Source: Tritonibacter mobilis (GTDB lineage Bacteria > Pseudomonadota > Alphaproteobacteria > Rhodobacterales > Rhodobacteraceae). Taken from it: a DNA stretch of 64,000 nt. Within the stretch, counting starts at the first letter, position 1. Every line of letters begins with the position of its first letter. Below the pieces are notes generated by a model. That model worked only from the letters and a program-made list of their open reading frames with translations. It was not told the DNA's origin and did no database searches. This document shows, one piece after another, positions 38,828 through 47,594 of this stretch. Location of the stretch: NCBI RefSeq assembly GCF_001681715.1, contig NZ_LNWY01000014.1, forward strand, positions 124,001 through 188,000. The letters run 5' to 3'. A program made the position numbers and the translations under genes.

Positions 38828-38836
38828 GGTTTCTCC

Positions 38837-39340
38837 TTAGATGCCCAACGCGGCGCGCTGTTCTGCCAGCTGGTCGACGCCGTCGATGATCCGTTTCATG
38901 TTGATGACGTCGATATCGCAGACCACGCGGCCCCCGATGGTCTCCTTGAAGGCCTCAAGCGTCATGTTGAACGTCAGGGTGGCCGACTGGCCCGGTGACC
39001 AGGTGCCCCGATCCCCCACGATGATCTTGCCGCGCATGTTGTGGATCGCCGGTGTGACTGTGCCATCCTCGCTTTCCAGCGCGCCGCGTGCGGTCACCTG
39101 GACCAAACGCCCCGGCGCCACGCCCCAGAGCGCAAGCACGTCGGCGGTGTAATTGCGCAGGACAAACGACGTGGTCATTTTCTCCTGGCCCATGTCGATA
39201 TCGATGGGGCCATTCATGCCGCCTGCGCGATATTCCTCGGCAGCGATGGACGGGTTCGCGGGGGTATAGTCGCCCAGCTCGCCCGCGAACCCCCGACCGT
39301 CAACGAACAGATTGAAGTTTTTCAGGATGTTGCGGATCAT
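38837..39340 (-). CDS. Major tail tube protein FII
   Basis: A 167-aa protein matching P2 FII across its length: MIRNILKNFNLFVDGRGFAG at the start, IDIDMGQEKMTTSFVLRNY and TLTFNMTLEAFKETIGG later. It builds the inner tube of the contractile tail. It overlaps the sheath gene by four bases (ATGA). Confidence 0.95.
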   Translation of the reverse strand: MIRNILKNFNLFVDGRGFAGELGDYTPANPSIAAEEYRAGGMNGPIDIDMGQEKMTTSFVLRNYTADVLALWGVAPGRLVQVTARGALESEDGTVTPAIHNMRGKIIVGDRGTWSPGQSATLTFNMTLEAFKETIGGRVVCDIDVINMKRIIDGVDQLAEQRAALGI

Positions 39341-40554
39341 GCCAGCGCCTCCGAAATGTAGTCATTCACAAGATGCGAGCGGAACGTCACCCGCTCAGCC
39401 GGATAGACGGGCGTGAAGTCGAAGTTGAACCAGACCTGCCCGTTCTGGATGCTCGCGGCGTTGTTGAGATCTGGGTCAGCCCAGCACTCGCCACCCAGCA
39501 ACGCACCCTGCGCAACCAGGTTTGCGATGAAACCATTCACGCCCTCGACGACGTCCTCGAGATAGGTCTTGGTAATGCCGCGATCCACCGCCCACAGATG
39601 CGCGCGCTGGATGCTCTCGTTCAGAACGTCGGCGGTACGGCGCACGCACAGAAATTGCCATTTCGGATCGGACGTCGGCACGCGGTTACCCCAAAGGCGG
39701 TAGCCGTCCTGGCGGATGATGGTTGCGACGTCGTTTTCGTTGAGCAGATTGGCCCGACTCGAGATATCGCCAAGCTTGAAATCGACCGGGCGCGAGGTGC
39801 CGATGATGCCGAAAATCCCTTTGTTCGACGGGGACACCCAGAACCCTTCGTCATTATCGGTGCGCGCAATCACGCCCGCGACGCGTGCAGATGCGGGCTG
39901 GTCGACAATATCCCCCGCAGCGTTCAGCACCTTCACCCAAGGGTCGACCACGTAGATGCGGGACGACGTGCCCCAGTCGCCGGCATAAAGCTGCGCGGCG
40001 GCATCAGTTGTGTTGGGGCCATCGGCGATGACAACGGCAGCCATGCGGTCAGCGAGCCCCTCAAGCTCTGCGACAACGGGGTTCGCAAAATAGGTGCCGG
40101 GGTTACCCTCGTCTTCGGGCCGCTGATGGGTCCAGCCCGGCGCGCAAAGGATGCGCGGCGCGTGCCCAACGACACTTTCTGCACCGACCAACGCGTGAAC
40201 GCCCTCGAGCTGCCCGGTGTTTGCATTCACACCCCCGATGATATTTGCAAGGGTCTCGCCCTCGTCCGCCCCCTCTTCGACGCGGACACAGATCACGACA
40301 GCGCCCGCCTGATCCATGATGCCATCGAGCGCGCCAGGCAGCGTGCCGCCCCCAGTGCCGTCCTCGGTCGTGTCCAGTAGTGCCGCCTCGCGACGACTGC
40401 CGGCGATCAGAACGGGAGTGTCGAAAGGAAAGGCATCAGCGTCTGCGCCCGGCGCGGTGCCTACGATGCCAATGACGCCGGTGCTGATGGTGCGGATCGG
40501 GCGCGGGCCCGAGTCGATCTCAAGCACTTCGACGCCGTGGAGAAAACCAGCCAT
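39337..40554 (-). CDS. Tail sheath protein FI
   Basis: A 405-aa contractile-sheath subunit. The N-terminal FLHGVEVLEIDSGPRPIRTI and IGIVGTAPGAD, the central AGVIARTDNDEGFWVSPSNK, and the C-terminal NRVPTSDPKWQFLCVRRTAD region are all typical of P2/Mu-like sheath proteins. The conserved C-terminal fold occupies about residues 260-400. Together with FII it shows that the phage is a myovirus. Confidence 0.95.
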   Translation of the reverse strand: MAGFLHGVEVLEIDSGPRPIRTISTGVIGIVGTAPGADADAFPFDTPVLIAGSRREAALLDTTEDGTGGGTLPGALDGIMDQAGAVVICVRVEEGADEGETLANIIGGVNANTGQLEGVHALVGAESVVGHAPRILCAPGWTHQRPEDEGNPGTYFANPVVAELEGLADRMAAVVIADGPNTTDAAAQLYAGDWGTSSRIYVVDPWVKVLNAAGDIVDQPASARVAGVIARTDNDEGFWVSPSNKGIFGIIGTSRPVDFKLGDISSRANLLNENDVATIIRQDGYRLWGNRVPTSDPKWQFLCVRRTADVLNESIQRAHLWAVDRGITKTYLEDVVEGVNGFIANLVAQGALLGGECWADPDLNNAASIQNGQVWFNFDFTPVYPAERVTFRSHLVNDYISEALA

Positions 40555-40599
40555 TTTGCCCTCGCTGCTAATAGAGTGTTGCAGCGATTATCGGCCATA

Positions 40600-40641
40600 A
40601 AAATACCCGCGCCCTCTGGCGGAATTCCACAGAGGGCGCGG
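40600..40641 (-). terminator. Terminator between fibre genes and sheath gene
   Basis: A 12-bp stem CCGCGCCCTCTG/CAGAGGGCGCGG with an 11-base loop; on the minus strand it is followed by GTATTTTTA. It separates the baseplate-fibre transcript from the FI-D transcript and suggests FI has its own promoter. Its loop side carries one copy of the CCTCTGGCGG motif. Confidence 0.75.
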
Positions 40642-40656
40642 TTGAAGCATGGGGGG

Positions 40657-41055
40657 TCAGAATCGTTCGATTAGGGGCGGGATTTCGGGTGGCAGCGCAG
40701 GCCAAGCCGCGTCGCTCATGAAATCCGCATCGGGATCTGCAGCCAAAGCCTCGAATGCCGCACGCATGTCAGCAACCCAAGCAAGCGCCAGATGCACGCC
40801 ATCCAGCACCGTTTTGTCATCTTCGGTGCGGTCAGCTTCTGCCTTCGCAGAAGTGATTGCAGCAGCGGTCGCCATGTTCATTTGCGCTTCGGCGGATGCG
40901 GCAGCGTAGATGCGGCGGCGGCATTCAGCACTGACTGCACGGCGGCGCACATCCTGCTTTGCTGCTGCGATAGTCTCCGGAGGGACGCCCGCACCCAATG
41001 CATCTTGCTCTGTCCAGCCCTCGTAGCGTCGGCCATTGTAAGTGAAGTTCAACAT
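40657..41055 (-). CDS. Hypothetical protein after the tail fibre gene
   Basis: A 132-aa protein starting MLNFTYNGRRYEGWTEQDALG, then a helical Ala-rich region (RRRAVSAECRRRIYAAASAE) and an acidic, Pro-rich end. No certain family is recognised. Position directly after the fibre gene, where P2-like phages carry tail-fibre assembly chaperones, suggests a fibre-associated role. That is inference from context only. Confidence 0.65.
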   Translation of the reverse strand: MLNFTYNGRRYEGWTEQDALGAGVPPETIAAAKQDVRRRAVSAECRRRIYAAASAEAQMNMATAAAITSAKAEADRTEDDKTVLDGVHLALAWVADMRAAFEALAADPDADFMSDAAWPALPPEIPPLIERF

Positions 41056-41067
41056 TGCCTGCCCTCC

Positions 41068-41853
41068 TTAAAGCGTGGCCATGGTGGTCTGAATAAACCG
41101 GACATAGTCGTCAGAAACGGCAGCGGCGGGCACTTCCGGATGTACCTTGCCCGCGATGTCGCCGTTGATGGTCAAGGCAGTGGTCAAGAGATACCAACCA
41201 ATCCCTGCACTGAAGATCGCGCCGTAGTAATCTGCAGGAACGATTAGCTCGCAATAGCGCAGCGCCACCGAACCTGCGCGCCCGTGTGAACTTGACCGAA
41301 TAGCAAACAAGCCGCGTGGATTAGTGCTTCCGGTATTGGAGCCGGGCAATGCAGCCGTGACATCGGCCAGACTTGGAAGCTGAATCTTGAAACCAATCAC
41401 GTCGATGTAAGTATCATACCCACAATGAAAGCCCGCAACTTCGGCAAACCCGCTGATGTCGTAGTATCCGATGGTTAGGGTCGGGCGCTGTGCTGGGTCA
41501 TCCGCTGTGGCCCATTCCGATCCGGCAATGCACCCAATGATGCTCAACATACGGCCATTGGTGACGACGCGCACTGTGGCGGTGTAGTTGCCTCGCACTT
41601 TGATCATATTGAAACCGTCATGGGGTGAGAGATCAATCGCACGCTGGATCGATGCAACGGGCGCGTCAGCAGTGCCGTTGTTGGCGTCATTCCCGGCTGC
41701 TTGATCGACATGGACAGTCGAAAAGAACCCCTGATAGCGAGATGCAGCAGCGGCAAGTGCATCTTCAATGCCGTCCTTTGCACCTTCGAAATAGACTTTC
41801 AGGTCCGTATAGGCCCCGATCAGATTGTTGATTTGCTCTGTGCTGGTCGCCAT
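41068..41853 (-). CDS. Putative tail fibre / receptor-binding protein
   Basis: A 261-aa protein. Residues 1-40 are helical (INNLIGAYTDLKVYFEGAKD) and probably attach to the baseplate. From residue about 45 the pattern VHVDQAAGNDANNGTADAPV followed by SIQRAIDL is the usual opening of right-handed beta-helix (pectin-lyase-like) fibre domains. The protein is short for a full beta-helix fibre. It lies next to the collar-fibre gene and is the most likely host-range determinant. Confidence 0.7.
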   Translation of the reverse strand: MATSTEQINNLIGAYTDLKVYFEGAKDGIEDALAAAASRYQGFFSTVHVDQAAGNDANNGTADAPVASIQRAIDLSPHDGFNMIKVRGNYTATVRVVTNGRMLSIIGCIAGSEWATADDPAQRPTLTIGYYDISGFAEVAGFHCGYDTYIDVIGFKIQLPSLADVTAALPGSNTGSTNPRGLFAIRSSSHGRAGSVALRYCELIVPADYYGAIFSAGIGWYLLTTALTINGDIAGKVHPEVPAAAVSDDYVRFIQTTMATL

Positions 41854-41864
41854 CCTTTGGCCTC

Positions 41865-42386
41865 CTAGATGAAGAACGTGCCTTCAGCCTTGCGGATGGC
41901 ATCCGCTTGGCGCAGCTGTTCAAGTTGCAGGTTTGCGATTGCGGTGCCGGTGGTGACAGCAAGGTCGAACACCACGTCATCCGGTGCGTTGACGATGACC
42001 AGGCCGTCCTGAACGCGAGTAAAGCTCAGCACATGGTCGACCAAATAGGTGATCGCTCCGGTCTGGCGCGCCACCACATCGTCGCCAGCCCAGATCGCAA
42101 TCAGGTCGCCGTCGGCATCGAAGAACCCCATTTCACGCACGAAGAATGACGGTGTCTCCGGGCCGAACTCCGCTTTGACGCGCCAGGCATTGTTCCCGAC
42201 AATGTGGCGTGTCTCGATGGGTTGCCGCGCCAGCTCGCGCTGCAAGGCAGTCTGTCCAAATCCAGGGCCGTAATTGCCGCCGTTGCCGTCTCCCAGTGCA
42301 ATGTGAGTGATTGCGACCTGAGTGCCAGAGCCAGCGGCGGCAGTCAGCTTTGCCTCGGCGATATCGGTAAGAAGCGTTGTGGGCAT
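41865..42386 (-). CDS. Tail-collar fibre protein (gpH N-terminal type)
   Basis: A 173-aa protein with the P2 gpH-like N-terminal domain: TAAAGSGTQVAITHIALGDG, WRVKAEFGPETPSFFVREMG and FFDADGDLIAIW. In P2 this domain is fused to a long fibre; here it stands alone and the distal part is encoded by the next gene. Its ATG overlaps the stop of I by one base. Confidence 0.88.
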   Translation of the reverse strand: MPTTLLTDIAEAKLTAAAGSGTQVAITHIALGDGNGGNYGPGFGQTALQRELARQPIETRHIVGNNAWRVKAEFGPETPSFFVREMGFFDADGDLIAIWAGDDVVARQTGAITYLVDHVLSFTRVQDGLVIVNAPDDVVFDLAVTTGTAIANLQLEQLRQADAIRKAEGTFFI

Positions 42387-43120
42387 TACGCTACGGCCCT
42401 CCTTTGAACGTCGTGAAGCTGTTGACTGATAAGGAATACGCGTGCGCCTGTTTGAGCGGCGACCGCCACAGACCCCCGCCGCGAACGTGGTCTAGGATCT
42501 AGCTCCAGGGCTGCAACAGTTCGCACCCTTGGCGCTGTCCGCATGACCAGCTCGGCGCTGGCCGTTGCTGGGCGCGGTTCTGGGTCAGTGTCCAGCCGGT
42601 GCGAGTATGCAGGGCGAGTGCCGCTGCGGATTTCGCATTCAGACCTGAACCCCTCTCCTATCCTCAAATCAAAATGAGACCGCGCGGGCTTTACGTGCTC
42701 AATCAGGTTCGTGATCCGCGCAAACAGATCGCTGTCGATCTGATATCCGGCATCAAAGATATCTTCGCCAAATGCATCAATGCGGAAGGTATGCGGATCG
42801 CCCCCGTATTCGAACCATTCGCTAAGGTCGACATTGAAGCCCACAGCCCCTAGCGCGCGCTCGACGGCCTGCCTTGTGCCCTTGTGCTGATGAACCTCAA
42901 AGCTCCGCCGAATGGCCTCGCGTTGCGTTTCCTCAGGCCATTCCGCGTCCCAAACGTCGACCGAGAACGCAAAGGCCAACCAGGGCAGCAGCTCGACCGG
43001 GCAGCTCACCGGGTCCCAGATCGCACGGAGAAGCACTGGCGGCACCTGAGCCGGTCCCGTCACGGCCTCGAGGGCGCGCTCTGGTGGCGTTGCGTTGTGA
43101 GGGAGAAGGCTATCAGACAT
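42386..43120 (-). CDS. Phage tail protein I (baseplate wedge)
   Basis: A 244-aa protein of the P2 gpI family. Hallmarks are LLRAIWDPVSCPVELLPWLA and RRSFEVHQHKGTRQAVERAL; EYGGDPHTFRIDAF follows. The N-terminal two thirds are family-like, the last 60 residues are Arg-rich and diverged. The chosen ATG has GGGGGCAG upstream and overlaps J by eight bases. Confidence 0.9.
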   Translation of the reverse strand: MSDSLLPHNATPPERALEAVTGPAQVPPVLLRAIWDPVSCPVELLPWLAFAFSVDVWDAEWPEETQREAIRRSFEVHQHKGTRQAVERALGAVGFNVDLSEWFEYGGDPHTFRIDAFGEDIFDAGYQIDSDLFARITNLIEHVKPARSHFDLRIGEGFRSECEIRSGTRPAYSHRLDTDPEPRPATASAELVMRTAPRVRTVAALELDPRPRSRRGSVAVAAQTGARVFLISQQLHDVQRRAVA

Positions 43121-44015
43121 TCTGCCCCCCGACGGTAATGTCGATCCCGGTGCAGTAGCTTGCCTGGGTGTCATCTGCGACAACGTCCGCCACCGGCGAA
43201 ATCAACGAGACGTTCTGGACGCCTGGTTGATGCAATGCGGCATACAGCCCCGACAGGGTGACGTCGCGCCCCAGCCTATGCTGTTCGGTGACAAAGGCCT
43301 CTGTCGCGGCCTGTGCCGCTGCCAGCACGATCGCGCTGTCCGGCCCCGGGTAGACCGTGAGAACGGCCTCGACCACATAGGGGAGGATCTGCCCGGCTTG
43401 AACCGTTACAAGATCCGTCAAAGGTCGAACATCATCGGCGTTTACAGCCGCCTCAACGGCGGCGATCAACTCGGCGGAGGGCGTCCCGTCGCCTTGGCGC
43501 GACAGGACAGTGACCAGAACCTCGCCCGGAACAGGACTCAACACACTTGCGTCAGCGACGTCCGGGTCAGCCCCCAGCGCGTGAAACACGTAGGCACCGA
43601 CAGGCCCTGCGGTGCTCAACCCCTCAAAGGCCAGCAGCATCCGGCGCCGAAAATCCTCGTCGCCTTCCATGGTCGGCAACACCGGCGGCAGCGCGTCCGG
43701 ATCGCCGGCATCCAGTACCAGGCGCGCCACGTTGTACCGCGCCGCGATGTGATCGAGATCGGCACCTTGCGCGTATGCAGGCATGACAGCCCGTGCAGCG
43801 TCGTTGAATTGCTGAATCGCGAGCATCCGATAATAGGCAGCGATTTCGAGGATCTTGTAAGCTGGATCGCTCTCGACCAAGGCGTCAAAAGCGGAGTCCC
43901 TAGCGCGGAGCTCGGCGAGCATATCCGAAAGCGTGGCCTCATAGTCCACCAGCTCCAACACGTCAGGCGGCGGCAAGAGAGACAGATTGATCGCGGTGAA
44001 GCCTGCCCCCATCAC
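43113..44015 (-). CDS. Baseplate assembly protein J
   Basis: A 300-aa P2 gpJ / Mu gp47-type wedge protein. Typical features are INLSLLPPPDVLELVDYEAT near the N-terminus, AILEIAAYYRMLAIQQFND-like sequence (YKILEIAAYYRMLAIQQFND), and VLVTVLSRQGDGTPSAELI in the middle. It links the hub to the fibres. It overlaps W by four bases and I by eight. Confidence 0.93.
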   Translation of the reverse strand: MMGAGFTAINLSLLPPPDVLELVDYEATLSDMLAELRARDSAFDALVESDPAYKILEIAAYYRMLAIQQFNDAARAVMPAYAQGADLDHIAARYNVARLVLDAGDPDALPPVLPTMEGDEDFRRRMLLAFEGLSTAGPVGAYVFHALGADPDVADASVLSPVPGEVLVTVLSRQGDGTPSAELIAAVEAAVNADDVRPLTDLVTVQAGQILPYVVEAVLTVYPGPDSAIVLAAAQAATEAFVTEQHRLGRDVTLSGLYAALHQPGVQNVSLISPVADVVADDTQASYCTGIDITVGGQNV

Positions 44016-44350
44016 GTCACCTCGAGCCCATCAAGGTTGACTGTCTCGCCGGTTGGCAAATACCGCCCCACCAGATCAATGATCACGTTACCAGGTTCCG
44101 AAACCCCGACGTTGACGCTCTCAAGAGCGAGGCGCGGCTCCCAAGTTTCCAAGGCCTCGTAGGTTGCCGCGACCATGTCGAGACGGGTTGCCGCATTCAT
44201 CGGCGCATCGACAAGGCGATAGATACGGCTGCCGTAGTCGCGCCGCATGACCCGCGTCCCAATGGGGGTGGTAAGAATATCGCGCACAGACTGCCGCAGA
44301 TGCGCCAGTCCCGAAATGTGCTTACCCGTGGTTGTGTCGATGCCAATCAT
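44012..44350 (-). CDS. Baseplate assembly protein W (gp25-like)
   Basis: A 112-aa protein of the gp25/gpW lysozyme-like fold family that starts sheath polymerisation. Hallmarks are SVRDILTTPIGTRVMRRDYG (residues about 24-43) and the C-terminal PTGETVNLDG. ATGA overlap with J. The 69-bp space upstream holds one CCTCTGGCGG motif copy, then the DUF4145 gene. Confidence 0.93.
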   Translation of the reverse strand: MIGIDTTTGKHISGLAHLRQSVRDILTTPIGTRVMRRDYGSRIYRLVDAPMNAATRLDMVAATYEALETWEPRLALESVNVGVSEPGNVIIDLVGRYLPTGETVNLDGLEVT

Positions 44351-44419
44351 GGGGCGATCTTTGCTGAGATCGCTCCCTCCCGCCTCTGGCGGTTTTCCTG
44401 AGTTGGCAGCAGGTCGTTA

Positions 44420-45115
44420 TTACGCTTTTTTACGGCTCCTCAGCCTGTTCACCAGCGTTTGCAACTGGTACCGCGATTTAAGAATCTCTTTTGCCAGACC
44501 AATAGAGTCCTCCGACTCGTTCTCTCCGATATCTAGATAGTTCTTCGCTGTAATATGCGCTGCATCATTTCCCAGCGCCTTGAGTTCACCCATCGCTTCA
44601 AAGAGTTCATGAGGCATAGAGATTTTATTCTTTAGCGTTTCCAATCGATCATGAAGTGTTTTTCCAGTAGCGTCACAATCTTCACATAACTCTTCCAGTA
44701 GTCTGCGAACCATCATGGCAGCCGCCCTGTATGCTCCGACTGAATGACACAGGATTGCTTCTTCTAAGGTTGTTTTCAGACGTTCCGGGATGTCGGTATT
44801 GTCATAGTCGATGACCTCAGGCGGGAATGACTTAACTAGAGTTGGCTTAACCCAGCTATTTGTCGTTATCGCAAACACAAGTCCGCGGCACTCACCGTTG
44901 GGGCATACTCTGATCCCAGCTACGAAACCTTCACTTTCGCTGTCTTCGATCTTCTTGTGTTTGTACCAGCGTATGCCACTCGAAACCCCCGAGAATGTAC
45001 CAATATGCCGGCAGTGAGGACATCGCATACTAATTGATCCAAATAGATTTTCTTCTTTTTCAATAATTCCATCAGGCTGAAGAAGATTGGCGTTAACGAA
45101 CTGGATTTCGTGCAT
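44420..45115 (-). CDS. DUF4145 protein with Cys4 zinc motif (moron)
   Basis: A 231-aa protein inserted between V/PAAR and W, where P2 has no gene. Cysteines 32, 35, 71 and 76 (CPHC and CPNGEC) look like a zinc site. Residues about 120-210 are helical and of DUF4145 type, with EAILCHSVGAYRAAAMMVRR and ALGNDAAHIT. The gene is visibly AT-richer than its neighbours. Domains of this kind occur fused to restriction-type and other defence proteins, so a superinfection-defence role is a fair hypothesis. It has no known virion role. Confidence 0.8.
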   Translation of the reverse strand: MHEIQFVNANLLQPDGIIEKEENLFGSISMRCPHCRHIGTFSGVSSGIRWYKHKKIEDSESEGFVAGIRVCPNGECRGLVFAITTNSWVKPTLVKSFPPEVIDYDNTDIPERLKTTLEEAILCHSVGAYRAAAMMVRRLLEELCEDCDATGKTLHDRLETLKNKISMPHELFEAMGELKALGNDAAHITAKNYLDIGENESEDSIGLAKEILKSRYQLQTLVNRLRSRKKA

Positions 45116-45221
45116 GTATCTTACCGTTCTGGATTGAGTTCACCGCCGTAGGGTTAACGAAAATGGTAGACTTAGAACTCAATTGTTTCTCGATTGTCAC
45201 TAACAACCTACCCTAAGGACT

Positions 45222-45512
45222 TTATCCTCCAGCTTGAACATCATGTGAACCCATCGCAACAACCGAACCACAAGAAACTGGATCACCTACACGACCGATC
45301 TGTTTTCCTTCAACAAATACTGTTCCCGATCCTGCTGCGAGACTGCCGCCATGACAGGCATTCAGCGGGTTGCAATGCACCGCCCAGGCATCGCCTCGGC
45401 GGTGAACAGGCTTTCCGTTGACAAACACTGTGCCGCTGCCGCCGGTGCTGGGTCGAGGTGGAAAATCCCCGTGGCCGGTGCAGCTATCTCCTTTTCGGGT
45501 CACCGCTGGCAT
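45222..45512 (-). CDS. PAAR-domain spike tip protein
   Basis: A 96-aa PAAR protein. The pattern MPAVTRKGDSCTGHGDFPPR followed by TVFVNGKPVHRRGD, HCNPLNACHGG and VFVEGKQIGRVGDPVSCGS contains the His/Cys residues that bind the metal at the cone tip. It sharpens the V spike for membrane puncture. The gene is adjacent to V with one base of overlap. Confidence 0.93.
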   Translation of the reverse strand: MPAVTRKGDSCTGHGDFPPRPSTGGSGTVFVNGKPVHRRGDAWAVHCNPLNACHGGSLAAGSGTVFVEGKQIGRVGDPVSCGSVVAMGSHDVQAGG

Positions 45513-45889
45513 CAGTTCAAATCAATCTTGGGGGCTTTGATGCGGATTCCGCTCGCGTCGATCTCTATCGACGACGGGCCGACCTGGATCTTAAACAGGC
45601 CAGCGCTTGCGGCTGGGCTCGCATTGCCATTACTGAACGCTGATCCAATTATTACGCCCTGCGCGGTATCGCCGGACTCCGAAAGAACGATCACCTGCTC
45701 CCCCTCGCTGGGGGGAGCCCAGACACTGATCGCAGCCGCCCGGGGAGCAAGCCAGGGCAACCAGCCGCTTTCACTCTCGCCCCCGAAACTGACCTTCGCT
45801 CGCGCCGCCCCTGGGTCCAATGCGGTCACGACACCGAAACGAACAATCCCCTCGCGCGCCTGTTCGCTCCTAGCGGCTCCGTAACTCAT
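45512..45889 (-). CDS. Baseplate assembly protein V (central spike)
   Basis: A 125-aa P2 gpV-type spike. The OB-fold N-terminal half has GVVTALDPGAARAKVSFGGE and SVWAPPSEGEQVIVLSESGD; the C-terminal part has short repeats typical of triple-beta-helix spikes (IEIDASGIRIKAPKIDLN). P2 gpV is about 210 aa; this one is short, matching a separate PAAR tip. Confidence 0.9.
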   Translation of the reverse strand: MSYGAARSEQAREGIVRFGVVTALDPGAARAKVSFGGESESGWLPWLAPRAAAISVWAPPSEGEQVIVLSESGDTAQGVIIGSAFSNGNASPAASAGLFKIQVGPSSIEIDASGIRIKAPKIDLN

Positions 45890-46422
45890 GGCGCAGCCTC
45901 GACGCTGTCGGAATAGTCGGCTTCATTGCCCGGGCCGATATCCGGCGACCACCCTACCTTGACCACCTGCGGAACAACGCCCTCGCCGGTCCAGACGCTT
46001 TCCCCCAGGTCGATCTGTTGATCCCATTCAACCGCCCAAACCTCGAACTTGTCAAAATCAGGGTCGAAGGCGTCCGGGCCGATATAGGTCACCTGCGCGG
46101 GGCTCACAGCCTGGCCCCACCGCTGCTGATGCACTTTCGCTCCCAACGCCGCGGCAAGTTTGCGCACCTCGCGTTTCACGTCTTCCGCTTTGGAGCCAAG
46201 GATTACCCGCGCGACCCATTTGGAAACGAAAGGCGCTTGACCGGTGCCGGGGTCTGCATCCGGGTCGCCTTCCATATCGATCAATTCGATCAGAACCGCC
46301 GGAACGGATAGCGTTCTGCGATCCTCCTGATAGTCGCCGACGGTCTCGAGAGTTGGAAACCATGCTCCAATTTGCGCGATAATCGCGTCGTGCATCACAT
46401 CAAGGTCAACAGTTCGGGTCAT
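45886..46422 (-). CDS. Phage tail completion-type protein
   Basis: A 178-aa protein with PTLETVGDYQEDRRTLSVPA and AVLIELIDMEGDPDADPGTG near the N-terminus and a helical middle (VKREVRKLAAALGAKVHQQ). It resembles Gp37/DUF1834-like proteins found between head and tail modules in Mu- and P2-like phages. ATGA overlaps on both sides tie it to V and the gp10-like gene. The exact role is not certain. Confidence 0.72.
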   Translation of the reverse strand: MTRTVDLDVMHDAIIAQIGAWFPTLETVGDYQEDRRTLSVPAVLIELIDMEGDPDADPGTGQAPFVSKWVARVILGSKAEDVKREVRKLAAALGAKVHQQRWGQAVSPAQVTYIGPDAFDPDFDKFEVWAVEWDQQIDLGESVWTGEGVVPQVVKVGWSPDIGPGNEADYSDSVEAAP

Positions 46423-46976
46423 TTTTTGCCCACTCCGTAGATCGTTCGGGCGCGCACCTCGGCCCGGAAATAGTGGAAAAACACCTCTTCGATGCCGTCG
46501 AAAACCTCGTCCTCGATGTAGGTCTCGGCTACGTCGTCGATTGGCATTCTGGCCTCTTTGACAGGATAGGCGCGCGATCCGGCACGATGCTTTACCGTTG
46601 GTCGACCCTTCGCGTTCCGACCGATGAAACCGCCCTCAAACGCCTGACCTGCGAAGCTCGCGCCGGTCGCAGTCTTTACAGCCCGACCTTTGAAAGCCGA
46701 AACGCGCATGTCATTTAGGCCAAACCACATGCGAACGGTCCCCATGTTAGCGGTGCGCTTAAATCGAAATCCCTGCAAACGACGTCTCAGCTCCGCCGCA
46801 GTGCGCAGGTGAAGCTTGGTGCGTAACCCCTTGCGCGCGCGGGTTTTCATGGTCTGCGCTGTACGTCGTAATGCGCGGGAGTATGCCGCGCGCAGGTCCT
46901 TCTTGCTGGCGTCGAACTCGTCCGCGATCCGCTGCAACTCGCTTTCATCAAAAGTTTCGATGATGGGGCGGAACAT
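46419..46976 (-). CDS. HK97 gp10-like / minor tail protein Z-like protein
   Basis: A 185-aa basic protein. The segment ALRRTAQTMKTRARKGLRTK (residues about 35-55) is typical of the lambda Z / gp10-like head-tail connector proteins, as is AFEGGFIGRNAKGRPTV-type sequence later. It probably acts at the head-tail interface. The start at 46976 is chosen because homology begins at MFRPIIETFDE; a frame to 47078 is open but overlaps the neighbouring gene by about 100 bp. Confidence 0.78.
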   Translation of the reverse strand: MFRPIIETFDESELQRIADEFDASKKDLRAAYSRALRRTAQTMKTRARKGLRTKLHLRTAAELRRRLQGFRFKRTANMGTVRMWFGLNDMRVSAFKGRAVKTATGASFAGQAFEGGFIGRNAKGRPTVKHRAGSRAYPVKEARMPIDDVAETYIEDEVFDGIEEVFFHYFRAEVRARTIYGVGKK

Positions 46977-46980
46977 CGCG

Positions 46981-47292
46981 CTATTCCGGCACCAGTCGCA
47001 GCACCGCCAAACCGGTGCCGTCGGCTTGCGGATAGGTCGCAAGGTAGTAGGCACGGCCAGCCACCTCGACGGAGTCATGCGGGGCTAAATCCGTGACGTC
47101 CAACTCGTTGCACGTTAGGCGCGGCTCGGAACTGTCAGCCTCATATTCGCCCAGTTGAGCATTGAAATAAGGCTCGTCGAAGATGCCTCGCACCGGACGC
47201 GAAACGCCTCCCTGTGGCGTGATGTTCGCCTCGAGGGCAAAATCATCAACGGACAGGAAGGCGTCGGGATTATCCCAGCTCGGCGTTGGCAT
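46981..47292 (-). CDS. Head-tail joining protein
   Basis: A 103-aa beta-rich protein. ALEANITPQGGVSRPVRGIF and the late DSVEVAGRAYYLATYPQADG fit the lambda FII-like head-tail joining family. It lies in the expected place between capsid and tail genes, four bases before the gp10-like start. Confidence 0.78.
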   Translation of the reverse strand: MPTPSWDNPDAFLSVDDFALEANITPQGGVSRPVRGIFDEPYFNAQLGEYEADSSEPRLTCNELDVTDLAPHDSVEVAGRAYYLATYPQADGTGLAVLRLVPE

Positions 47293-47525
47293 TAGGCGGG
47301 CGCTTTGGGCGCTGCTGCCGTGCCGGATTTGGCTGCGTCGGTCGCTGCCGCCTTCTTGCTGGCTGGTTTCGCCGTTGGCTCTTCGATCTTGCCGCGTGCT
47401 TTCAGCCCGTGGGCTTCGGCTGCGGTCAGCTCGACCTTGTCGCCTGGCTTCTTGATCGCCTTGTCCCAGACAAAAGCACTGGTGACGGCGTAGGTATCTT
47501 TCTGCGGTTTCTTGGTGTCAGCCAC
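47292..47525 (-). CDS. Small phage structural-region protein
   Basis: A 77-aa protein: a short folded part (VTSAFVWDKAIKKPGDKVEL, then TAAEAHGLKARGKIE) and a low-complexity Ala/Lys/Pro tail. The N-terminal part resembles small proteins downstream of capsid genes in Rhodobacterales phages; its function is unknown. Stop and next start overlap by one base. Confidence 0.7.
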   Translation of the reverse strand: MADTKKPQKDTYAVTSAFVWDKAIKKPGDKVELTAAEAHGLKARGKIEEPTAKPASKKAAATDAAKSGTAAAPKAPA

Positions 47526-47594
47526 TTTTTCGATCCTTTTTCAGGGGGTGTTGCCCCTGGCCCGATCCGGCCAGAGGTCTAATTCGAGCGCCGG

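Noticed and set aside
47538-47562. CAGGGG-N6-CCCCTG hairpin as a terminator after the capsid gene
   Set aside because: On the coding (minus) strand it is followed by an A-run, not a T-run; it lies just before the next gene and is more likely a leader structure or chance.
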